Below are positions 21,619-33,000 of a stretch of DNA of 64,000 bases, one piece after another (position 1 is the stretch's first letter; every line of letters starts with the position of its first letter). Made by a program: the position numbers and the translations under genes. A model generated the notes under the pieces. It was not told the DNA's origin. It worked only from the letters and a program-made list of their open reading frames with translations, and did no database searches. This stretch comes from Bolinopsis microptera (lineage: Eukaryota > Ctenophora > Tentaculata > Lobata > Bolinopsidae), in NCBI RefSeq assembly GCF_026151205.1, contig NC_087080.1, forward strand, positions 12,571,837-12,635,836, in the 5' to 3' direction.

Positions 21619-21856
21619 ACAGTGAACACTGAAAATCACTGTACCCGCTTTTGTTTCTTTTCGCGCAACGACGAGTGCAAACTGCAAAGTGACCTGGCTC
21701 AAGCATTACAGCATTACCAAGGCGACTGAAAACAAAATATTTTATGTCAAATCTTTATTTTTCACTTTAGTTAAGTTATATTAATATAATAAATTCAAAT
21801 CTTATGATATTGTTATTATCTTAACAGTTACTATTGTAGCTCAAGATTTTAAATTT

Positions 21857-21906
21857 GTATTCCTTGTATTCCTTGTATTCCTTGTATTCCTTGTATTCCT
21901 ATTCCA
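21857..21906 (+). repeat. (TATTCCTTG)n microsatellite, LINE 3' end
   Basis: About five units of a 9-bp repeat lie 240 bp after the ORF2 stop. CR1 elements end in short tandem octamers, so this is probably the LINE terminus. Immediately after it the MULE-like coding remnant begins. Confidence 0.65.
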
Positions 21907-21942
21907 AGACGTTGGAGGATCCGGAGTTTCCCCGGACCTCTA

Positions 21943-22154
21943 ACATGGTCGAGGGTTTTCATCGTGGATTTAAATCCAGGGTGAATCGACCCAAGCCGAC
22001 CGTGCAAGAGTACTTCCGTGTTATTCGGGAGCAGCAAGTGATCACTGATTACCATATCGATCGACTGGGTGTTGGAAAAACTCCTTCTAAGAAAAGGATT
22101 AGAAGGAAAACTTCCAATGACCAGTTGTTCCAGATCCAAATACTTTGTCCATGA
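21943..22154 (+). pseudogene. C-terminal fragment of a MULE-like transposase
   Basis: The frame contains NMVEGFHRGFKSRV followed by RPKPTVQEYFRVIREQQ, matching the NxxEGWHxxF block at the C-terminal end of MULE-type transposases that often carry FLYWCH fingers. About 70 residues remain before a stop at 22,154. The catalytic DDE part is absent, presumably displaced or lost when the LINE inserted. It lies just inside the right inverted repeat. Confidence 0.6.
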
Positions 22155-22591
22155 GTTGATATTGAGTAATGTATTCTGTATGTAATTATTATGTTGGGTT
22201 TGAACTATCATTATCTTGAAAAAAATCTTTGTCTTAATTAATGAGTGCAGAAATATATACAGCACAGCTGTGAAATCGGTGGACACCTGAATGTTTAAAG
22301 TATCTCCAGAGGTTCCTAGTTGTCGGGGATATGTCATGATTGGTTCCTAGTTGTCGGAGCTGATTGGATTTCCCAAGCTTGCATGTTAATTAGTTAACTG
22401 GGTAAAATTGAAAGGTTCCTAGTTGTCCGTCAGCCTAAAGCAATGTATAAATTTTTAGTTCTCCCTAACTGGTGAGTAAAGTAAACCGTCAGTTAAAACA
22501 TGATTTTCGTCCCCAATATAATAGGCTTAATATAATATAAGCCCCTTGCTGATGAAGCAGTTAGTGCACCATTGATCTTCTCTTGGTACTA

Positions 22592-22607
22592 GGGGGGGGG
22601 GGGGGGG
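22592..22607. repeat. Poly-G run
   Basis: About 16 consecutive G on the plus strand, directly beside the start of a mariner-type MITE copy. Confidence 0.8.
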
Positions 22608-22613
22608 TTTCGT

Positions 22614-23060
22614 ATTGGGCCAAAAGTCAGCGGTGGCATAGGTTGGCCTTATTGTGTCTGGCCATTCGAATTACGTTTGTCCTGAAAAATTAGGGTTGTA
22701 GCTTCTCAGATGACCGAGATATTTATTTTACGTGTGATCAGGTGATTGGTTTACCTAATCACGTGATAAGGTGACCCCGTTAACCACCCTGTTAAACATT
22801 ATGGGAATCGTTAAGGGTGCCCAATTAAGGTGCCCAATTAAGGTGCCCAATTAAGGTGTCGTGTCACGGTGTCACATAATCACCCAGTAAATTTTGTTAA
22901 CGAGATACAGAAAATGCTTGATAACTTCGTCATTTCTAATCCGTTTTGCCTCATGTTTTCACATCAGATGCAATATTTAATAATCTACCGTCTCTGAAAA
23001 AATTAGGCGTTCAGCATGCACATGTTCTGTTTGAACTCAGTATTATATCCAACTAATCAT
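22614..23060 (-). mobile_element. Mariner-type MITE, copy 1 (partial, inverted relative to 36.6 kb)
   Basis: It starts TTGGGCCAAAAGTCAG and continues as the reverse complement of 36,825-37,180: shared blocks include the ACGTGTGATCAGGTGATTGG, GTGTCACATAATCACCCAG and CGTCATTTCTAATCCGTTTT segments. It has an internal threefold tandem of GGTGCCCAATTAA (22,818-22,860). The far inverted repeat is missing. Confidence 0.75.
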
Positions 23061-23555
23061 ACTTTATAATGGTTAAAAAACAAAGCAAAAAGATTTTCCT
23101 CGATGGGCCGGCATTCGCAACCGCGAAACGTTTTGAGTACGACAAACGATGACACCACCACCAGCCCTTAATTGATAAGTCCATGGGTGACGGGATAAAG
23201 TAAGATGTGTAATTTTATATTGCCTATCACCTATCACCTAAGTTACTTTGCATATAATACTGCTTCTAGTTACACGATAGCAATCTCAGCTCCCAATAAC
23301 GTGTGACCCAACAGAAGGGATTGAGGAGGGAAACGTACATTTTTCATTAACACGTGCCCTGATTACCCCCTCCGTTGAGCTACTATACGGGGAACGTTGA
23401 TCGCCAGTCTGTACTAGTCAGATTAGAGAGTCAAATAGAATTTTTAGGGAACAGCGAGAGAGGGCGACCTTAACGATATTGCTTTTAAGACCATAGAGAG
23501 CATGTAGAGCCTTGGCCCTCAGCTCAGTATCTGCTGCTGTAAAAGATCAATTTCT
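23061..23555. other. Non-coding sequence
   Basis: No supported gene. CCTATCACCTATCACC near 23,222 is a short tandem. The segment from about 23,400 may belong to the adjoining LINE fragment. Confidence 0.4.
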
Positions 23556-23559
23556 GTGG

Positions 23560-24420
23560 AATATTATGCCAAGATAGCAGTATTTTTCTGTGTGTTGGAT
23601 GGGCTGGCCTCCCAAAGTGAATTATTCATAGGATTGTTTTCTTTTAGGAGGGCAGAATATGAGAATCTTGGTTTTTTAATTTTTACTTCAAGGCCCATCG
23701 AATTACAGAAGTCGAATAGGATGTTGGTATTGTCTTGCAAGGCCTTGGGAAAGCGAGTAGGACAAGATTGTCAGCCCAGAGCAGATATGATATTAAGATG
23801 TCAGCTAGAACAGGATAATTACCAACAGATTTCAGGAGAGGTGATAAGTCCTAAATATAGATTTTAAAAAGGTCTGGTGATAGGGGGTGTCCTTGCCTTG
23901 TTCCTCTGCCAATGCCAATATTAGGGGACAAGAGTTTGGAGATTTTTATATGAGCAATTGAGTTTCTGTACATATCACTTAGGTAATTGAAGAAGTTACC
24001 AGTTATTCCAAGGCATGTAATTTTGTGCAGAAGGAGGTACCTACATGATACAGTGTCAAAGGCCTTTCTGAGATCAACAAAGCATGCATAGAGGCAAGCT
24101 TTTTTAACTTTGGTGTATTTTTCAATGACTGTCTTAAGGGTGAAAACGTGGTCATTAGTTTGAGCACCCTTCGAGAACCCAAGGATGAGGACCACTGGTA
24201 TGACAAAATGAACTACCGGAAGATCGAATTTGATAAAGAACTGCAAGATCTTCAATCTTCCAGTTTTTCATGAAACAATTCAGCAAAATGTGATAATTTT
24301 GGTCAGGCCAAGATCACACTGGTACATGGAAGGCTAACTTGAGGCCTCCTTTCATGAGTGGAACTCGTGGACCAGACCTTATTATCCAATGTCCATGCCC
24401 TAATATTTTTTTGTTATTAT
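23560..24420 (-). pseudogene. Decayed LINE RT fragment
   Basis: The minus strand encodes LGFSKGAQTNDHVFTLKTV, VDLRKAFDTVS (RT motif A), GTRQGHPLSPDLFKIYI (motif B) and, after a frame change, YLLWADNLVLLAF (motif C with DN for DD). These are close in style to the intact LINE ORF2 at 17,857-21,618. At least two frameshifts and several stops are present, and both ends are truncated. Confidence 0.75.
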
Positions 24421-24990
24421 CGCTGATATATCATTAAATTTTAAGGCTTTAGTTTAAGTAAGGGGTTCTGACTCAGCTTGGAGTGAATTGCATGTGATTG
24501 TTAAATTTTGCAAGAAGAAGGTGTCAGTAAACAACTGGTATTGGTATCCACTGCTGCTGCTACTAGCAGACATAATATGACCAAATGGACTTTAATTCAT
24601 CACCGTAAATTATGATATATACCTGAAATGGTATGCTTGTTAGTGCTATGATCAAACAAGGAGCGGTAAGATTTCTCTAATTAATTAGCTTCACATTATT
24701 TGCTTCTAGGTGGCCAGGTGGGGGATATGTGCTGCCCAGCTTTTCAATCGTGTACAAACATGTGGTGCTTCTTTTTTGTTTGTTACGTATTGTAAGTTGT
24801 ACTGTTTTCAAGAGTCTGTTTGTTGCACACAACTTATGGCAAAACCTTTGTCTGCATCTCTCCATGGTATGTACAATTAATAATTAATTGTACAATTATT
24901 GTAATTGTGAAAAAGTGGTTAAAAATAGAAATTCTGTCAGTTTTAGATGTTTACTTGGTATTTAGTAAATAACATAAAATTCAAACAGGC
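24421..24990. other. Non-coding sequence upstream of the NME8-like gene
   Basis: AT-rich. It may contain the promoter or a 5' UTR exon of the NME8-like gene: an acceptor-like CAAACAG lies two bases before the ATG at 24,991. No TATA box can be assigned. Confidence 0.35.
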
Positions 24991-27030
24991 ATGGCAAAAC
25001 GAGGAAATGCCGGAATTGGAACAGTCTCTACAGAAGAGCAGTGGAAGAACTGCATCTCAAAACCCGGTTTACATAATATTATTTGGTTACTATACTACCT
25101 TTAAAAAAAATCGATCTATGAAATACTGCATATTATCACAGAATATCTTGTTAAGAGGGCCTTCATCAAAATTCTCTCGAAATCGACTTTATAGTTGTTT
25201 CTGATAGAGGGGAGTGATATCTATCAGCTGCTTTTGGTCCCATAGAAAAATATTGTTCCTAGCCGAAATTTTCGCCAGTCAAAGGTCAGGGCTTATGTGT
25301 AATTGTATTGCGCAAGCGATTTTCAATCGCGCGTTCTGAAAATCGAGTCTAAAAATCTATCTTCTCCTACATTTTTTGAGCAATCACCCTCAAACTTTCA
25401 GGATATGTTCTTAGGATCAGTTCGAAGAGAACTCTATAGCCTCTAAAAATCAAAGTCCAAGATTTTCAAAATCGAATTAAAAATCTTTAAAGGCCTATCA
25501 CAAAATTCTGGCTCTAGAATTGTCTTCTAACTGATCCTAAGAACATATCCTGAAAGTTTGAGGGTGATTACTCAAAAAATGTAGGAGAAGATAGATTTTT
25601 AGGCTCGATTTCCAGAACGCGCGATTGAAAATCGCTCACGCAATACAATTTCACATAAGCGCTGACCTTTGACCGGCGATAATTTCAGCTAGGAACAAAA
25701 CTTTTCCATGGGACCAAAAGCAGCTGATAGATATCACTCCCCTCTATCAGACCCCCCCCCCCCCCCCCCGCCGGCCCCTTTAACCAATTATGTTTGCAGG
25801 GTTAAGTTTGTTTGATATCTACAGTGAGTGCTGGGGCCCTTGTCTCGCCATACAACCAACTTTTAGGTATAAAATGCCGAGATGAGTTATTAAATGAAGC
25901 CTTGGTTTATCTAATGGTACAATGTACATATTATGACTGATTCAAATTGTTCTTTAGCTCCGATCCTAAGGTCACACATAATTGTCTTAACATCGAGCTG
26001 CTGAATTTGCAATTGTTATATGTAACTGAATATAAATAAGTTGTAACTTATAATCCATCAAAAAACAACATTGTACCTGACAGACAGCTACAAATGGAGT
26101 TCGGTGACGGATTATCGATAATGTTAGCTGAAACGGACAATATTGAGGAACTCAACAAGGTCAATATTTCTCCAAATTCCTTTTTTCTTATAATCTATAG
26201 TTCTTGTCACCCGAATAAAAGATCGAATTTCTAACTATAATGAATTAATAAATCCAGCACAACATTTTTCTGGCTATAGAACAAAGATTACTATTTAAAA
26301 AACCTGACCATTGTTATAATAACAAAGGGAGTCTTAGTAACTTAGTTACTTAGTTACAAATAAACTTATCTAATTTCAGTTTAGAGGAACATCACAGCCA
26401 CTGTTTCTGCTCTACTGCAAGGGAGTTCCCATTGCGTACATGAAAGGAGCTAATCAACCTAAACTACTAGATCTTGTTCGGGTCAGTCCCTAAACTACTA
26501 GATCTTGTTCGGGTCAGTCCCTAAACTACTAGATCATGTTCGGGTCAGTCCCTAAACTACTAGATCTTGTTCGGGTCAGTCCCTAAACTACTAGATCTTG
26601 TTCGGGTCAGTCCCTAAACTACTAGATCTTGTTCGGGTCAGTCCCTAAACTACTAGATCTTGTTCGGGTCAGTCCCTAAACTACTAGATCTTGTTCGGGT
26701 CAGTCCCTAAACTACTAGATCTTGTTCGGGTCAGTCCCTAAACTATTAGATCTTGTTCGGGTCAGTCCCACAGCCTAGCAGTCAGCACATGTATTTTCTA
26801 ATTACTGAGTCCGATGTAATTTTTGATGGACTGAAAAACAAATTCCGACGAGAAACTTCATTATAATTATATAATTTAGAAGTTGAACTCAATGAACCAG
26901 CTTCACAAAAAACTTATTATTATTGTTGTAATGCAATTTATTCACCTATCTTATCTCTCAGCGATGTTCCAAAGACCAAAAAGAGAATAAGAAAATCGTG
27001 AACATATTCGAGGACCCTACTCCAGAAGAG
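24991..27030 (+). CDS. NME8: NME8-like exons 1-5: thioredoxin domain and linker
   Basis: The ATG at 24,991 opens a short helix with TEEQWKNCISKPG, as in TXNDC3 N-termini. Exon 2 gives LFDIYSECWGPCLAIQPTFR, the Trx beta strand and active-site loop, but with Cys and Trp exchanged (CWGPC rather than WCGPC). Exon 3 supplies the AETDNIEELNK strand-helix, and exon 4 the PLFLLYCKGVP and KGANQPKLL region with the cis-Pro loop. Exon 5 is a charged linker. Splice phases are 1, 2, 0, 0, 0. The exon 4 donor is part of a 31-bp tandem array. Intron 1 carries a 550-bp foldback and a poly-C run next to the exon 2 acceptor. Confidence 0.8.
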
Positions 27031-30000
27031 GTAACAATGATGTTAATGATATAGTAATAGTTATGATGTAAATTATGATAATAATAAAATTGTGTACTGC
27101 AATATCTAGTTTCAGATAAGATTTTCGATAAAACACTATTTTAACATCATTTTATCAAATTGAAATAATGTCTTTTTCAATAATGCCGAGCAAACTGTAA
27201 AAATTTTCTGTGTTGATTCAGTCAGACACTTTATAGCTCCTTGATATAGTACCCGATACTCTTCAAATGTCCTCATAGATGTTACTCTCGCAGTCATCTT
27301 CGTTTATGTTGCTGTCACTTTTTTCCTCGTGATCACAATCATTTAATTCGAAATCTATATCTTCTTGGTCAATGTCGAATGACAGTGACTCTACAGATTC
27401 CACTGCATGTCGTTCCACAAAATGAGTCTCAATACTACCAAGCTCTTGGTCTGAAACTAAATGCAGCTCTTCTAGATAATTACTATTTCCAGTGCCTGCT
27501 GTTTGGTTGATCCTTGTCTTGATTTTGCGTGAAATCGCTGTTATTCTCCCAGTTATAAGCACAGTGATTATACACACCAGGAACAGTATACTGCTTAAAA
27601 CAATAACAGCTATTTCCAAAGGCTCCACAACATAAGATAAACTTTCCCTACTCGCAACTTTATAACACAAACCCTGGTCCACCTGAAACTCATCAGGGCA
27701 CTCAAGACAGTGTACCCCATCTCCGTACAGATGTGCAGGACACTGGATGCAGGTGTGATTCTCCCAGTACTGGCCTAGTGTGCATCTGTAACAGTACTTA
27801 GACCCCGGAGCTGCTGCCTTGAAGTGAGGACAACGCTTACAGTGGAGGGATCCAGTCTTGCTGAAGTGGTTCTCAGGACACAACTCACAGTAGGAGGGGT
27901 TGAGGAGTTTGTGTCCTGCTGCACAGCTGCATCTCTCTGATCCGGGCTTTGAGCTGGAGCTTTTTAGGACACTTTCTACACTGAGTCTGGTTTGTTTGTT
28001 CGTTGTAGTGGTTAAGGGGACATCCAACACAGTTACTGTGAGTGAAGTTCCAGTACATTCCCACTGGACACTCACAGTAAGACTGATTGAGAGCAGAGGT
28101 GTAGTTCCTAGGACATGGTGAACAACTCGTGCTTCCTTGATAACTGTAACTGTTAACCTCACACTGCTGACACCTCTCAGTACTGTTCATGTAGAGACCA
28201 CCTTTACAGCTACATCGCTCAGCACCTGGGTGGGAGGAGGAGCTTGGTGGGCAGGGGGAACAGTGGGTGGTGTTGCCTGGACTGTAGGTGTTATCAGGAC
28301 ATGTCTGGCAGTATCCTTTGGAGAAGTGGAGTCCTGGTGTACAGTCACAGAAAGTGGAACCAAGTGCTGAGGTGGAGTCTGGTGGACACTTCCAGCATTC
28401 TCCTTCACCTGAAGGAATGTAATTTAGTCAAATTGATTTGGAGAGATTTACAAAACCAACTTCTTCACTTCTTGGTGCTGTTCAAAATAGCGAGTAAATA
28501 AGATAGTAAATAGACTACGATTGTTAGTTTCGGGTACCTTCCGCATTAATAGTTTCGAAGAATCCTCTAAAGCAGTCACACGCAGCTGCGCCATCACTTG
28601 ATAAACTATTCTCGGGACATTCTGAGCATTCCGTAGAGTTAAATCTACTGTAAGTGTTAGCAGGACAAACTAGACAGGCTCCCGCTTCACTACTCCAGTG
28701 TCTTCCGGCTGAACAGTCACATTTTAATGAGTTTGGTTCCGATGTTGAATTCTCCGGACATCTTATGCAGCTTGCATTCTTTATGTAATAATCTTTAGCA
28801 CAACCTAGTCACAGATGTTAGACTGTCATAGTGATGAGCAATCTTAAATACTGCTAAACGTTAAACATCTTTTGTAATAAGCCAACCGGATTTGAGCTAT
28901 AAATATTGCTTACCTGTGCAGTTCAGAAAAACATCTTCCCCGTGTCCACAGTTATGTGATAATTTGCATGTGCAATTCCCAAATCTCTGATTCCCATCTA
29001 CGCACTTTATGTCATCTATTACAATATCATAAGAACTCTGCAAAGTATTCCATAAATTTGAATTTTGCCAGAACTTGAAACCAATGTTACCCATCTCCTT
29101 ACAAATGACAGTTGCTGCAATATCATCGAAGTGATCGTCACACACTGTGCCAACCTGAAAAAATAATCAGTCAGAATAAATATTAAATATAAAGACATCA
29201 TTATAAATGCAGGCTCAGAGGGCTTTAAATTTCGAGAAATATTATCAAAAGGCATGGCATGGGTACAAGACGACATATAAACAGGAATTCATTTGCCACT
29301 GCTCATGCTGTTACTAACCGTGGCCGTTGTTATAGATGAAGAAGTGTTAGTGTTTTGCGCTATTAGTAAGCCAGATTCGATTGATTTTTCTCCGTCTTGG
29401 TTTACGAGGTAAAATTGCCAGCCATTTGTAATCGATAAAATGACTGCACTGCAAAAGTAACAATAATAAAGCAACATATTTAGCAGTGAAAATTCTTGAG
29501 CAGATACCTAATGATAAAACTTAAGACTGGATACAATACAATAAGACTGTGTGGGTCTTCATGTTTAGTTCTGGCTTATAAAGGAGCTTGCCAGTCAAAA
29601 TCAGAGAAGAAATCATGAGCACTGAGCAGTCACGTTTTATATTTATGTTGGGAATCCCTGCCATCATCATGAGTGCTGAAAGCTCCGTTGTGCCAACGTG
29701 ATACTTCTATTTTGTGTAGATATTGATTTGACTGGAAAATGTCGTAATATAATAATATATATAAGTATGGTATAATTATATATAATAAATAAATATATTG
29801 CATTGTTAGATCACGCAGTTAAAAGAGCAGCAGTAAAACTAAAGCAATGAAACTAATATAAAGAAATAAAACTGAGGTAAAGATAAAGTAAAATGAGTGT
29901 ATTTTCATATTATCTCAATGTGACAGAGACATTCCATTACAGGAAGCGTTAGCTCGGAGCATGTCTCTGGCCTCAAACTCACAGAAATCAGCTACAGAGC

Positions 30001-33000
30001 TATCTGACTTCACTTTGGCTCTTATAAAACCTGACGCTGTGAGAGCTGGCTTTGTGGAGGATATTATAAACGAACTCAATGAAAACGGTATGTTAACATG
30101 TTGAACTTAACCAATCAATACAGTCCAAATTTTTTCCATTCACACTCTTTTGTAAAAAGACAATATTAGTGAAAGGTTACGAATGAACGTTTTTGCAGAA
30201 AAACGTGGATTTTGGAGATAGCGGTAGGTGAGTCTGATCATGTTGTCATTCCTTTCGTTCGTTAGTTACCATGACAACTACTCAACTATACGCGCGCATG
30301 GCGCACAAGGATTGCTTGAGGAGATGTGATGTATATTATAGCCTGTAGCCAGTGTATGCGCGGCGCGAGTGTATTTTAATGTATTAGTCAATAAGCCCAA
30401 TTTGTATGTGACATGCGTAGTATACGTATAGTGTACTTATGTGTACAATTATAAAACATGAGTAAAGTTCACTTTTTGCTTACAATTTCTTAAATTACAG
30501 ATACAAATTAAGTTAGATACGGCAATTGAATTGATTATTGAATCACAAGTGTTTCCCTATTTAAAACATAATGTTCATAATATTATGAAGTGAGCTGATT
30601 AGAGCTTGCAGTTGAAGTGAATGGAAATCTAGCGTTCGCCACAACGAAACAACGGGCGCAATTCTTGTTTCAGTGGAAGTTACTAGCTGAAGTAGCTTTG
30701 ATACGTCCGCATAGAACCTGTAAGACTGGCCTCCAGCTCGCCATTTTTGATATGCAAATAGTGGGAGTTGCAGTACTTGTCACAGAGCTGAGTAGCTTGA
30801 TACGTGTACTGATATTGGATACTAGTGACATCTAAGACGAGAAGTACGGACTAGTCGTAATTTTCAATTCGAAGGTGTCATACGTATTACGTACTTATTA
30901 CTTTTATATGTTTATTGAAAAAAACAACGTGCAGGAGAAATATTTCGATGCACAGATTCGCTTCAGAAGGCGATAGGAAGTATTCTAGAAGGCCATAAAA
31001 GGCTAAAGAGTTGTAAGCTCTTATTTCTATATTCTAACAGTCGGCTACCTTGGCCGAGTGTTGAAAATGTAAATACGAGTCCTGTTTGAAAATAGGAATA
31101 CGACTGTTTGAAAATAGAAGTACGAGCTTTAAGTTGACTTTGATTTTTATCCTGATTGTTTAATAGTAACTGAATATTTTTAAATATTTATAGCGAGGTT
31201 TGATTTTTGAGGTGAATTATAACAAACCGCTTGTAGTATAAGCAGCTCTGCAGAGTAACACGAATATAGGACAGTGTTTACTCTTTGTTTGTTGGTCCGT
31301 GTTATAACGAGGTTCCACTGTCAAGACAAACAAAAACATGTTTTGGGAGTGCATGTCTCTGATGTTTCTAATATAATTTTTTGAATTGGTTGTAACTTTT
31401 TTCTCCCATTTTGAAATTGAATACGTCGTGAAATGATAAAATAAAGATATTTTTTTCAAGCATACAAAAAATTTTTTGGTACAGTACTGTTAACACAAGG
31501 CTACAAGGGATTTGAAAAAAGTTTCCCTATATGAATTAATGAATTATCTGAAACTGATGTTTTAGACAAACACAACACCACCTTGATTGACTATTTTTTT
31601 TGATTTTTCAGTCTATACAATTGCCAAAACAGGTGTCTGATTCATCAAGTGGTACTAAGTTTTTAAGTGTCATAATCATAAAATCCCAAACAAATTGTCC
31701 CACTTAAACTGAGAAAAATAGCCCTGATTAGCGAGCTCATTCCACAGTTCAACTAAGCTGCAGTGGTCTGGAAACATTCAATGTATCTTGCGAGACTATT
31801 CGTCATCTTCACACCCTTCCATGACCCTGTTGATTGAATACCAATTAAACAAACAATAAAAATTGGCATTAATTACTTGTGATAACTGTTCATGTTTGAC
31901 AGCTAACACTGTTACGTCACTGCCTTATAACGGTAGGAATTAAAAGTACGACTTGGAACGATTCTTACTTAGATACTTTAAGCTGTCATTATCTCCAGCC
32001 TCCTTCAATGTCTTCAGCAAATTTCGAGTGATCTTCTTCCCAGTGACGTCACCTGAATAATGAACATTGAACATTGTTTGATTGTATTGTCAAATTGTCA
32101 GTGTTTCTGTAGGTGTTCAGTTTTGCTATTGCAGTATGATATGCCATGAAGTTGTTCAATAATTATTCATATTCATATAAAATATACATATTGATAAACG
32201 CAAACGTATCTATTTCAGATGAACCCCGCGAAGCCCATGGTAACCAGTCACACTTGCAAGTGCAAGTTCCCTGAATATTTGAACAGCAAAAACCACAGTT
32301 TAAAGCCGTATATTAACGTATATTTATGAATATTTACGTATATTTACGTATATTTACGTATATTTACGTATATTAACGTATATTTACGTATATTATTATT
32401 TACGTATATTTACGTACTTGGTACCCTCCAGGTGCTATCACTCGGACATGTAGATTGCTCCAGCTGTTCTATGAGCTTTTCCATTTCTTCTTGGACTTCC
32501 TTCAGCTCGTCTCTCACTTTGTCTTCTTCGCAGTGCGGCACTGTGGCAGTAAGAAACTAATTACAACACTATATAACATCCGTCAAATTTTAAATCTTTT
32601 AAACAAAAAATCGCACTGGATTTTTATTTAATCGGAGCTGCGGTTGTTTTAAAAGCTTGAAAGTAACGCACCTGCTTCACACTTTGGTTGTTTTTTAAAC
32701 TCGAAATCAGTACCACCTTTGCACGTTATCTTCGAGTCCCCTGTGAAATTGAAATTAGTACCCCAACAGTTCACTGTCATCACCTCTCCTAGTGGTACAG
32801 GAAAGCTGGAAGGGTAGGTAGTCACATGTTCCCACTGTACTGGTAGTCCCGAGCACTGTTTGAGTTTCTCTTTCTCTTTCTCTTCAGCAGTACAACCTTT
32901 GAGCAGAGGATCCAGGTTCACTTCTTCGAATTCCAATTGGTCACCTTTCTGACCAAAATCTATGGTGAAGGCAACTACGGGAATGTCATCGACATTGTCG

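Larger units (their letters stand above)
16480..21906 (+). mobile_element. CR1-like non-LTR retrotransposon with two open ORFs
   Basis: An SGNH-type ORF1 (16,892-17,806) and an EN-RT ORF2 (17,857-21,618) are separated by 50 bp. A 3' UTR of about 240 bp follows, then a run of TATTCCTTG units (21,857-21,906), which recalls the short 3' tandem repeats that end CR1 elements. No A-tail is present. Both ORFs are free of stops, so this may be a young, possibly active copy. The 5' border is uncertain. It lies inside the MULE-like element. Confidence 0.8.
16283..22431 (+). mobile_element. MULE-like DNA transposon remnant, split by a LINE
   Basis: CCGACAACTAGGAACCTCT at 16,283-16,301 is exactly inverted at 22,309-22,327, and further copies of GGTTCCTAGTTGTC lie at 22,342 and 22,412. 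A transposase C-terminal fragment of MULE style lies just inside the right end (21,943-22,154). Between the ends sits a CR1-like LINE of about 5 kb, which explains the loss of the rest. No target-site duplication was found, and the multiple right-end copies make the exact border uncertain. Confidence 0.55.

Noticed and set aside
26461-26770. CRISPR-like array (31-bp units)
   Set aside because: The units are contiguous without spacers and lie across an exon border in animal DNA; it is a minisatellite.
27885-28501. Plus-strand frames opposite the SRCR receptor exon 4
   Set aside because: Antisense shadows of a well-supported minus-strand exon with regular Cys spacing.
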